Part shown: positions 7,986 to 14,018 of the stretch, piece after piece
Layout: each line of letters starts with the position of its first letter
How positions within the stretch are numbered: the first letter of the stretch is position 1
Assembly: GCA_017505405.1 (NCBI GenBank)
Contig: JAFVPI010000144.1
Span: 1-34,526 of the forward strand
Direction: 5' to 3'
Source: Mogibacterium sp.
GTDB lineage: Bacteria > Bacillota > Clostridia > Peptostreptococcales > Anaerovoracaceae
DNA length: 34,526 nt
The notes under the pieces: generated by a model
What the model was told of the DNA's origin: nothing
Database searches by the model: none
Seen by the model: only the letters and a program-made list of their open reading frames with translations
Program-made: the position numbers and the translations under genes

Positions 7986-8031
7986 GACCGGATTTGCACA
8001 ATTGTGAAATCTGTAAGAGGCGGCATCGTTC

Positions 8032-8197
8032 ATGACCCATAAGACAACAGAGAGGTTTGCGGTAGAAAGCTGGATCGATGAGACCAATGTGGATCTTGTT
8101 GCGTGGATATTTTCTGTGGGTTGGGCATAACTATCGCTTCCACGCTTTTCGTTATGAAATGCTGAAAAAGCAGTCACTTTCTGACGGATCCCTTTGA
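8032..8197 (+). pseudogene. Possible frameshifted gene remnant, unidentified
   Basis: ATG at 8032 opens a frame that stops at 8130 (32 residues, ending AWIFSVGWA). Shifting frame near 8127 continues as HNYRFHAFRYEMLKKQSLSD and stops at 8197. The two parts together read like one plausible polypeptide of about 55 residues, suggesting a short broken gene. I do not recognise the family. It lies immediately downstream of the lysS-end scar, in the mosaic zone, where remnants are expected. It could also be chance. Confidence 0.3.
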
Positions 8198-8304
8198 ATT
8201 TTCAATATATGGTATCATACAGATACCGCCATAGCCAAAATGAATAAAAATAATCAGTTTTGAATAAGTAATAGCTGGTTTTTAGCCCTGAAAAGGAGTT
8301 TAAA

Positions 8305-8353
8305 AAATTTTTCTAAAAATGGACGAAAAAATGCGTACTTTTTAGAAAAATTT
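8305..8353. repeat. AT-rich palindromic repeat, copy 1
   Basis: Arms 8305-8319 and 8339-8353 are a perfect 15-bp inverted repeat (TTTTTCTAAAAA core) around a 19-base loop beginning TGGACGAAAAAA. The same design recurs at 8505-8548. Confidence 0.8.
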
Positions 8354-8504
8354 CATCCTGAAACAGATGTCTGAGCGGTTATAGGCTCCACAATGAATCT
8401 GATACGGCATATTTGCGCGTTTGTTAACCAAAAGACTTTACAATAATTACCGGATCCGGGTTATTTATTAATGTATAATCATGCAAATATGGAAGACGAG
8501 CTGT

Positions 8505-8548
8505 TTTTTCTAAAAATGGCCTGAAAAAACACCTGGTTTTTAGAAAAA
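8505..8548. repeat. AT-rich palindromic repeat, copy 2
   Basis: Arms 8505-8516 and 8537-8548 repeat the 12-bp core of the copy at 8305-8353 exactly. The loop (TGGCCTGAAAAAACACCTGG) shares TGG and GAAAAAA with copy 1. A further half element, CTGGTTTTTAG, is at about 8273-8284. These could be paired protein-binding sites, a miniature mobile repeat or an RNA hairpin. Confidence 0.8.
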
Positions 8549-8726
8549 TTTCAGAAGCTCCTATTCATACTCTTTTGTACATGATCTGATTTATCATCAC
8601 GGCGAAAGCAGCCTGCATCATCAGGTTGTCAGGCTCATAGGGCATGATGGCAAACGGTTGGCATTATGCATTCAAATTCAGGCTTGTTTAGATGCATACA
8701 AGTTCAAAGTTGTGGAGGTAATAAAA

Positions 8727-9071
8727 GTGAAGGAATTTAACGAATATGTAAATGAGTGTTTTTCTGTTGCCGGTGGTATTGTCATAAAATCCATGATGGG
8801 CGGATATCTTGTATACCTCAATGGTAAGCTGATAGGTGACATTTGCGATAATGAACTGTTTTTGAAGAGAACGCCGACATCGGACAGACTTCTTGCAGAT
8901 TCAGAACTGCGTTATCCTTATGAGGGCTCAAAGACGCTTATGCACGTATTCGACAGATTTGAGGATACGGATTTGATTTCAGAATTACTTGAGGGAATGT
9001 ATGCGGAACTGCCCCAAAAGAAACCTAAAAAAGCTTCCTGTCGCTCAGACTCTGATCCAAACCGGAAATGA
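8727..9071 (+). CDS. TfoX N-terminal domain protein with a borrowed C-terminal tail
   Basis: 114 residues starting at GTG 8727, chosen because GGAGG stands eight bases upstream; a longer frame from 8658 lacks a site and adds residues atypical of the family. Seen: SMMGGYLVYLNGKLIGDICDNE, then LRYPYEGSK and LLEGMYAELPQKKPKK, which match small TfoX/Sxy N-domain proteins (about 100-110 residues, ending soon after YxELP plus lysines). These small proteins are widespread in Clostridia and have no settled function; only some full-length TfoX proteins act in competence. The last roughly 12 residues are read, out of frame, from a stray copy of the DDAH 3' end (9032-9072), so the native terminus has been replaced by recombination. 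A strong terminator follows directly. Confidence 0.75.
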   Translation: MKEFNEYVNECFSVAGGIVIKSMMGGYLVYLNGKLIGDICDNELFLKRTPTSDRLLADSELRYPYEGSKTLMHVFDRFEDTDLISELLEGMYAELPQKKPKKASCRSDSDPNRK

Positions 9072-9072
9072 C
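9032..9072 (+). repeat. Stray copy of the DDAH gene 3' end
   Basis: This stretch matches 13188-13229, the end of the intact DDAH gene plus its first downstream bases, with four mismatches and one single-base gap. In the DDAH frame it reads S-F-L-S-L-R-L-stop against S-C-L-S-L-R-F-stop. It is embedded in the end of the TfoX-like gene in another frame. Confidence 0.75.
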
Positions 9073-9074
9073 GC

Positions 9075-9118
9075 GGGGCTGTCACATTTGAAAATGAAAA
9101 ATGTGACAGCCCCTTTTT
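9075..9118 (+). terminator. Strong intrinsic terminator after the TfoX-like gene
   Basis: GGGGCTGTCACATTT (9075-9089) pairs perfectly with 9099-9113, with a nine-base loop and a run of five T. Confidence 0.93.
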
Positions 9119-9150
9119 GTGCCCGGAAAGCTCATAAAAAAGATTGACTG

Positions 9151-9203
9151 GCAAATTTGCATAAAAACATATTGTCGAAATGCTCCGAAAACAATATATT
9201 GTT
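9151..9203. promoter_or_regulatory. Cluster of perfect palindromes, candidate operators
   Basis: GCAAATTTGC (9151-9160) and AACAATATATTGTT (9190-9203) are perfect palindromes 30 bases apart. ATATTGT at 9169-9175 is a further half-site. They lie 130 bases before the secreted-protein gene. No regulator is identified. Confidence 0.4.
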
Positions 9204-9332
9204 AACATAGATAATAGCAAAGGGATTACAATAAACCCAAGCCGATATACAACTAATTTTTCATATACGGCAGGAGTATTTTGTGGGTATGGCCGATGCT
9301 TATGGCTTTGATGGGAAGGCCTTGTTAACACA

Positions 9333-9701
9333 ATGAAGAAAAGAAAAATTCTGATCATCATGCTGGCGCTGTGTATGGTGCTGAGTATGACACCGATGAC
9401 TGCTTTTGCAGCAGAGCAGGATGTGAACGATGGAGAAAATGTTCTCCGGAGTGAGACACCCGCTGAAGAGGAAGGATCTGCAGAAGACGCTGAAGCGGAA
9501 GAACCTGCAGAAGAGGTTGCTGAAGCGGAGAAACCCGCGCTCAGCGCCGGAGCTGAGACCGTTAATGACACAGAAGGCACCCATACACACAAAATAGACG
9601 GCAAAGATGTTGCTTTCACTCCATGGTCGGATGCTAAGGCGAAGGAGCAGTGGAAAGCATGGGAAAGTAGCCGGGAAATGGCAGTTGCTGCCCCGCATTA
9701 A
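9333..9701 (+). CDS. Short secreted acidic protein, possibly a truncated surface protein
   Basis: 122 residues. Residues 1-26 form a typical signal peptide (MKKRK, hydrophobic core, then MTAFA before AEQD). The next 55 residues are Glu/Ala/Pro-rich and very acidic, followed by a short part containing THTHKIDGKDVAFTPWSDAK. The latter resembles the beginning of repeat regions in large clostridial surface proteins, and the frame stops soon after, so this may be the amino end of a broken larger protein; I see no continuation in another frame. GGGAAGG upstream is only a fair ribosome site. It is closed by a strong terminator at 9735. The function is unknown. Confidence 0.6.
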   Translation: MKKRKILIIMLALCMVLSMTPMTAFAAEQDVNDGENVLRSETPAEEEGSAEDAEAEEPAEEVAEAEKPALSAGAETVNDTEGTHTHKIDGKDVAFTPWSDAKAKEQWKAWESSREMAVAAPH

Positions 9702-9734
9702 CAAAACCGGAGGCATAATTTGCGGACTTGTCAC

Positions 9735-9770
9735 AAGGGGGTCCACCGAATGTGGTGGACCCCTTATCTT
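9735..9770 (+). terminator. Intrinsic terminator
   Basis: AAGGGGGTCCACC (9735-9747) pairs with GGTGGACCCCTT (9754-9765), followed by ATCTTG. The T-tract is weak but the stem is very stable. Confidence 0.75.
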
Positions 9771-9991
9771 GTAAGCCGCTTTTTTTCTTTATTTTTCTCA
9801 TCCCGGCGCTGAGTCATAGAAGCCTGTAAACGACAGATGAAACTGAGCTGACAGGGGTTTGTTTAATAAAATGAATAAATATACAAAACTATCAGTTATA
9901 AGCGAAATGCTGCAAATGATACGGAAACGTTGAAATATCAAGGGATGCGGATTGCATGGCATATGTTCCTGTATATATACAATCGAAAACA

Positions 9992-10020
9992 TTGACATTG
10001 CGGACTTGAATATTTATAAT
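9992..10020 (+). promoter_or_regulatory. Consensus sigma-A promoter of the amino-acid transporter/DDAH operon
   Basis: Perfect TTGACA (9992-9997) and perfect TATAAT (10015-10020) with a 17-base spacer. Transcription would start near 10027, giving an 80-base leader to the first gene. Box-like TGAAT elements overlap the -10 region. Confidence 0.88.
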
Positions 10021-10069
10021 GCAACTATTATGAATATTCGGTATAATTATTCAAAATAACGAATAATTA
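10007..10069. promoter_or_regulatory. Candidate ArgR/AhrC operator boxes
   Basis: TGAATATT (10007-10014) sits in the promoter spacer, TGAATATTC at 10031-10039, and TAATTATTC (10044-10052) faces GAATAATTA (10061-10069) as a perfect 9-bp inverted repeat. These resemble ARG-box half-sites (TGAAT...ATTCA) bound by ArgR/AhrC. The position over and just after the promoter suits arginine-responsive repression, and fits the arginine-related hydrolase at the end of the operon. Assignment is by eye. Confidence 0.5.
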
Positions 10070-10106
10070 ATCGCAAAGGTTTAACTGAGAAGGGGAGATT
10101 TGAGAG

Positions 10107-10949
10107 ATGAGTAAAGCAATCAAGAAAATGATGATGATCGCACTTTCCGCAGTAATGGTTCTGGCGCTTGCAGCATGCGGCGGCGGAAGCAGCAGCGACA
10201 GCGAGGGCGGAAAGCTCGCAGCTATTCAGGAAAAGGGCAAGATAGTAGTCTGCACAGACGCAGCATGGGCTCCGTTTGAGTATATCGGCGAAGGCGGACA
10301 GCCAACCGGAATAGATATTGAGATCGCTCAGTACATTGCCGATCAGCTTGGCGTAGAACTCGAAGTATCCAATATCGCGTTCGATACCATTCCTACTGCA
10401 CTGGTAAACGGCGATGCGGATCTGGCTCTTGCATGCATCACTATCACAGATGAGCGTAAGGAGCAGATGGCTTTCACTGATCCGTACACATCTGTACAGC
10501 AGTATATGGTAGTCACCGCAGACAGCAAGATCGCTGCAATGGACGACCTTGCCGGCAAGATGATCGGAACACATCTCGGAACAACCGGAGACTTCCTCGT
10601 CAGTGATGAAGTGGAGAGCGGAGTTCTTGCAGGATCCGGCGCACAGAACAATCAGTACAAGGCTCTGCCTGATGCTGCCGAGGAGCTCAAGAGCGGTACA
10701 CTCTCAGCTATCGTATGCGACTCAGTTCTTGCTGAAAACCTCGTAACAGCAAACGGAGATGCTCTGAAGTGCTTCCCTGTTGTATATGCAGACGGAACAG
10801 AAGCTGAGGTTGAGAACATCGGCGCTGCAATGGCTCAGGGAGACGATGAGTTCACGGCAAAGATCAACGAGATCATCCAGGAGCTTGTAGCAAACGGACA
10901 GATCGACGAGTGGTTCGTAAAGCACAGCGAGGAAGCTTCCAAGCTGTAA
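10107..10949 (+). CDS. Amino-acid ABC transporter, substrate-binding lipoprotein
   Basis: 280 residues, family 3 periplasmic-binding-type (SBP_bac_3). The lipoprotein signal ends in LALAAC with the lipidated Cys at residue 24, so the mature protein is anchored on the outer face of the membrane. Seen: CTDAAWAPFEYIGEGGQPTG near the start of the mature domain, GIDIEIAQYIADQLG, and ITDERKEQMAFTDPYT, the usual signature region of polar amino-acid binders. It delivers substrate to the permease and ATPase encoded next. The ligand cannot be read off; the operon partner (DDAH) suggests arginine, methylated arginines or citrulline. AAGGGGA precedes the ATG. Confidence 0.93.
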   Translation: MSKAIKKMMMIALSAVMVLALAACGGGSSSDSEGGKLAAIQEKGKIVVCTDAAWAPFEYIGEGGQPTGIDIEIAQYIADQLGVELEVSNIAFDTIPTALVNGDADLALACITITDERKEQMAFTDPYTSVQQYMVVTADSKIAAMDDLAGKMIGTHLGTTGDFLVSDEVESGVLAGSGAQNNQYKALPDAAEELKSGTLSAIVCDSVLAENLVTANGDALKCFPVVYADGTEAEVENIGAAMAQGDDEFTAKINEIIQELVANGQIDEWFVKHSEEASKL

Positions 10950-10987
10950 TATTAAGACAGAAACAGCAAAGTATCAGGAGATCATAA

Positions 10988-11710
10988 TTGTTTGAAAGTA
11001 TTAGACAGGGATTCATCAAAACCTTTATAAGAGACAACCGTTACAAGATCTTTATTGAAGGTTTCAAAAATACGCTGATCATAACCATAGTGGCTGCTCT
11101 GATCGGTATCATTCTGGGAGTCATAGTCTCCTTCATACATTCACTTGCGGAGAACGCGCGTGACAAGCATCAGGATACGATCGGGGCAAAGTGCCTTATA
11201 ATACTGGACAAGATCTGTGCCGCATATGTTGCGGTCATGCGCGGAACGCCTCTTGCGATCCAGCTTATGATCATGACGTTCATCATAATGAGCGGATTTC
11301 CCAACAAGGTGCTCGTATGCTGCATTGCATTCGGCGTCAACTCGGGAGCATACGTATCTGAGGTTATCAGGGGCGGTATCGGCTCGGTAGATTACGGACA
11401 GACAGAGGCCGGGCGTTCGCTCGGACTCTCCCAGATCGGGACGCTCCGCCTGATAGTACTCCCTCAGGCGATCAAAAATATCCTGCCGGCGCTTTGCAAT
11501 GAGGCGATCGCGGTCCTCAAGGAAACATCGATCGTAGGAATGGTCGCCGTAGTCGACCTTACAAGAGCGGGCGACCTCATCAGAAGCAGGACGATGTCAC
11601 CGTACTTTACACTCATATCGGTAGCTATAGTGTACTTCATACTGGTCTACGGCCTGTCCAAGGCAGTTAAGAGACTTGAAAGGAGGCTGGCTCAGAGTGA
11701 TAGACATTAA
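10988..11710 (+). CDS. Amino-acid ABC transporter permease
   Basis: 240 residues, HisM/GlnP-type inner-membrane permease. The N-terminal region [20 protein letters not shown] starts the first membrane span; the EAA loop is recognisable around [22 protein letters not shown]. About five membrane segments are seen. The start codon is TTG at 10988, with CAGGAG seven bases upstream; no ATG alternative fits the membrane topology. It overlaps the ATPase gene by 14 bases, consistent with stoichiometric coupling. It works with the lipoprotein upstream and the ATPase downstream. Confidence 0.93.
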   Translation: MFESIRQGFIKTFIRDNRYKIFIEGFKNTLIITIVAALIGIILGVIVSFIHSLAENARDKHQDTIGAKCLIILDKICAAYVAVMRGTPLAIQLMIMTFIIMSGFPNKVLVCCIAFGVNSGAYVSEVIRGGIGSVDYGQTEAGRSLGLSQIGTLRLIVLPQAIKNILPALCNEAIAVLKETSIVGMVAVVDLTRAGDLIRSRTMSPYFTLISVAIVYFILVYGLSKAVKRLERRLAQSDRH

Positions 11711-12419
11711 GGGACTTAAGAAAGACTTCGGCAATCTTGAGGTGCTGAAGGGGATCGACCTGCATATAGACAAGGGCGAGCGTGTGGTAATAATCGGACC
11801 GTCGGGCTCCGGCAAGAGCACACTGCTCAGATGCATGAACATGCTCGAGGTGCCTACGGGCGGACAGATAGTATTCGAGGGAACAGACCTGACAGACAAG
11901 AAGACAGACCTGGACAGCGTAAGATGCAAGATGGGCATGGTCTTCCAACAGTTCAACCTCTTTCCTCACAAAACTATCCTCGAGAACATGACGCTTGCTC
12001 CGCTTTACCACAAGATGATGAGCGAGGCGGAAGCAAAGGACAGGGCGATGGAACTCCTGACAAGGATCGGGCTTGCGGATAAGGCAAACGTATATCCTTC
12101 GACGCTTTCCGGAGGCCAAAAGCAGCGTGTTGCGATAGTGCGCGCGCTTGCGATGGGGCCGGATGTGATGCTTTTCGATGAGCCGACCTCGGCTCTCGAC
12201 CCTGAGATGGTCGGCGAGGTTCTCGAACTGATAAGAGAGCTGGCAAATGACGGGATGACAATGGCGATCGTTACGCATGAGATGGGCTTCGCAAAAGAAG
12301 TAGGGACCCGCGTGCTGTTCATGGACGAAGGTGTCATAGCGGAGGAGAATGAGCCGCGCGAATTCTTTGAGAACCCGCAGAACCCGAGACTTCAGGACTT
12401 CCTGTCCAAAGTATTATAG
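11697..12419 (+). CDS. Amino-acid ABC transporter ATP-binding protein
   Basis: 240 residues, GlnQ/HisP-type. Walker [10 protein letters not shown]-loop [12 protein letters not shown], signature LSGGQKQR, Walker B VMLFDEP, and the switch histidine in IVTHEMGFA are all present. Start: GTG at 11697 is preceded by AAGGAGG (11680-11686); an upstream in-frame TTG at 11676 lacks a site. It overlaps the permease gene. Together with the previous two genes it forms a complete polar amino-acid importer. Confidence 0.95.
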   Translation: MIDIKGLKKDFGNLEVLKGIDLHIDKGERVVIIGPSGSGKSTLLRCMNMLEVPTGGQIVFEGTDLTDKKTDLDSVRCKMGMVFQQFNLFPHKTILENMTLAPLYHKMMSEAEAKDRAMELLTRIGLADKANVYPSTLSGGQKQRVAIVRALAMGPDVMLFDEPTSALDPEMVGEVLELIRELANDGMTMAIVTHEMGFAKEVGTRVLFMDEGVIAEENEPREFFENPQNPRLQDFLSKVL

Positions 12420-12440
12420 AAAAAGGAGAACGATACCAAA

Positions 12441-13211
12441 ATGTTTAAGCATACAATTGTACGGACACCGTGTTCAAAGATCTGTGACGGTATCACTTCG
12501 GCTCCCGAGCTTGGCCAGCCGATATATGAGAAGGCTCTCGAGCAGCATGCAAAATACATCGAGGCGCTGAAAGCGACGGGCGTGGATGTGCTGGTGCTGC
12601 CTGCACTTGAGGAATACCCGGATTCGTGCTTTGTCGAAGATGTAGCTGTTGTTGCAGAGAAGTGCGCGATAATCACCAATCCGGGTGCAGGAACAAGAAA
12701 CGGCGAGACCGGATACATTGTGGATGCGATCAGACAGTTCTATTCAGATGATCAGATCGGATACATCAAGGCTCCGGGCACTCTCGAGGGCGGCGATGTC
12801 ATGAAGGTAGGAGACACCTTTTATGTAGGAGTATCCGCAAGGACCAATGAAGAGGGCATAAAGCAGTTCGCTGAATTTTTCGGTAAATACGGCTATGAGG
12901 TAAAGGCAGTCCCTCTGACTGAGGTTCTTCATCTTAAGACCGGTGTCAACTATATCGAGAACAACAAAATGCTCGTATCGGGAGAGTTCATAGACAAACC
13001 GGACTTTGCTTCATACGAGAAGATAATTGTTCCGGAGGAGGAAGCATACGGAGCCAACTGCATATGGATGAACGGCACTGTAATAGTACCTCTGGGCTAT
13101 GATGCCGTGCAGAAGGCTGTAGAGGAGGCAGGCTATCCGGTGATACTGGTGGATACCTCCGAATTCAGGAAAATCGACGGCGGACTCAGCTGCCTGTCAC
13201 TCAGATTCTGA
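12441..13211 (+). CDS. Dimethylarginine dimethylaminohydrolase family protein
   Basis: 256 residues, the normal length for bacterial DDAH, which converts N-omega-methylated arginines to citrulline plus methylamines. The guanidine-modifying fold is supported by EDVAVV, LEGGDV (E116), HLKTG (H164) and the C-terminal GGLSCLSLRF with nucleophile C251, the expected Cys/His/Glu set. AAAAGGAG precedes the ATG 21 bases after the ATPase stop, so it is the last gene of the transporter operon. This suggests import and breakdown of methylarginines, or a related guanidino compound, giving citrulline; arginine deiminase activity is less likely because the protein is too short. Its 3' end has a stray copy at 9032-9072. 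Confidence 0.88.
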   Translation: MFKHTIVRTPCSKICDGITSAPELGQPIYEKALEQHAKYIEALKATGVDVLVLPALEEYPDSCFVEDVAVVAEKCAIITNPGAGTRNGETGYIVDAIRQFYSDDQIGYIKAPGTLEGGDVMKVGDTFYVGVSARTNEEGIKQFAEFFGKYGYEVKAVPLTEVLHLKTGVNYIENNKMLVSGEFIDKPDFASYEKIIVPEEEAYGANCIWMNGTVIVPLGYDAVQKAVEEAGYPVILVDTSEFRKIDGGLSCLSLRF

Positions 13212-13229
13212 TCCAGACCGGAAAGTGAC
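13188..13229 (+). repeat. DDAH 3' end, the intact partner of the copy at 9032-9072
   Basis: This covers the last eight codons and the first 18 downstream bases of the intact DDAH gene. It is direct in orientation relative to the stray copy 4.1 kb upstream, so the whole ABC transporter-DDAH operon is bracketed by these repeats. Confidence 0.75.
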
Positions 13230-13239
13230 CGGCGCTTGA

Positions 13240-13353
13240 TCACAGAGTCCGGGCAGACAAATATTTGATGACAAAGTTCCTGTCGGCATCTCCGGCGGCG
13301 AGCTTGAGATCGATTTTAAAGCTATTTCCGAACGTATGGATCTGATTTTCTGA
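13240..13353 (+). pseudogene. Orphan C-terminal gene fragment, family not recognised
   Basis: An open stretch of 37 codons ends at 13353, with no start or ribosome site and a stop in frame just before it at 13237-13239. It reads FDDKVPVGISGGELEIDF followed by KAISERMDLIF and stop, well-balanced protein-like sequence, and is followed 60 bases later by an intrinsic terminator. It looks like the tail of a gene whose body is missing, another gene-end scar. I cannot name the parent family. Confidence 0.45.
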
Positions 13354-13416
13354 GGCTGCAGTATTATACCGGCTTAACGGACCGCTGGGATCCGATACAT
13401 TACCTGTCTGAGGGAT

Positions 13417-13448
13417 GTGGCATGCTGTCAACTGCATGCCGCTTTTTT
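13417..13448 (+). terminator. Intrinsic terminator after the DDAH operon and gene fragment
   Basis: GTGGCATGC (13417-13425) pairs with GCATGCCGC (13434-13442) with one G-U, followed by six T. Confidence 0.88.
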
Positions 13449-13461
13449 GATGTATGTATTC

Positions 13462-13490
13462 TTTACATTTAAGGCCTGAAGTGTTATATT
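13462..13490 (+). promoter_or_regulatory. Promoter of yhdT-panF
   Basis: TTTACA (13462-13467) and TATATT (13485-13490) with a 17-base spacer. The predicted transcript start near 13497 leaves a leader of about 255 bases before yhdT, long enough for a regulatory RNA. Confidence 0.75.
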
Positions 13491-13496
13491 CGCATT

Positions 13497-13751
13497 GATG
13501 GACGGTATCCGCGTATGCGGAACAATACCATCATATAAATGAGGTTAATATCAGATGAAGCTGCACCTATGAGGCGCGTATCCGATCGTGAACGCGACCC
13601 GGCGGCAAATAAGCTTTTCTGTTGTTGTCCTTTTGTTATATGAAATGTCCATCCGCCGGCCAGGTGCTGAGCGGTTTTTATTTTATCCGGCGTCATCGGC
13701 TGAACGGTTTTATCCGCTGCCCGGGGCGTCGACATGAAAGGAGTTATTTCA
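13497..13751 (+). promoter_or_regulatory. Long leader with terminator and competing antiterminator upstream of yhdT-panF
   Basis: A hairpin around 13496-13533 pairs the flanks TGATGG and ATACCATCA and contains TCCGC/GCGGA. The segment CCGGCGG (13599-13605) is complementary to CCGCCGG (13653-13659). The same bases form the 5' arm of an intrinsic terminator: 13653-13660 pair with GCTG-A-GCGG (13666-13674), followed by TTTTTATTTT (13675-13684). The two pairings exclude each other, the design of an attenuator or riboswitch. I match it to no known riboswitch class; the ligand could be pantothenate or a CoA precursor, which is inferred only from the genes controlled. Confidence 0.5.
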
Positions 13752-14018
13752 ATGACAAGAGAAGAGAAGAATGCTCAGATCAGGAAAGAGGCGCGTGCGA
13801 CCGCAGTCCTTTTCTGCATCTGTTTCCTGTGGCATGTCGGATGCGCTTATCTGCTGTCCGGCACGGGAGTCACGGTGGGCGGGCTGCCTCTGTGGTGGCT
13901 TCTGAGCACACCGGGGGTATTCGTAATAGCAGTGATCGGTGTTGTGATACTGCTGAAAAAGGTGTTTGTGAACTTCAGCCTCGATGATGAGGAAATCGGA
14001 GAGGAGGCGCAGGCATGA
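13752..14018 (+). CDS. yhdT: YhdT-family small membrane protein, PanF partner
   Basis: 88 residues with two membrane segments (about 18-38 and 46-68): LFCICFLWHVGCAYLL, and a second span containing VFVIAVIGVVILL. This DUF997/YhdT family is typically encoded immediately before panF, as here. The start at 13752 is set by AAGGAG eight bases before ATG; an in-frame ATG at 13734 lies on the purine-rich site itself. The stop overlaps the panF start (ATGA), so the two are translationally coupled. The biochemical role is unknown; a small subunit or chaperone of the symporter is inferred from the constant pairing. Confidence 0.88.
   Translation: MTREEKNAQIRKEARATAVLFCICFLWHVGCAYLLSGTGVTVGGLPLWWLLSTPGVFVIAVIGVVILLKKVFVNFSLDDEEIGEEAQA

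Larger units (their letters stand above)
8198..8726. other. Gene-free AT-rich stretch between remnant and TfoX-like gene
   Basis: No convincing coding frame on either strand. It holds a GGTATC/GATACC inverted repeat around 8210-8226 and two AT-rich palindromic repeats described separately. The base composition is far more AT-rich than the flanking genes, as expected for acquired or regulatory DNA. Confidence 0.6.

Noticed and set aside
4737..8003. Phage- or transposon-mediated integration of the TIR cassette
   Set aside because: No integrase, transposase, terminal inverted repeats or tRNA target is visible; only the lysS-end direct repeats.
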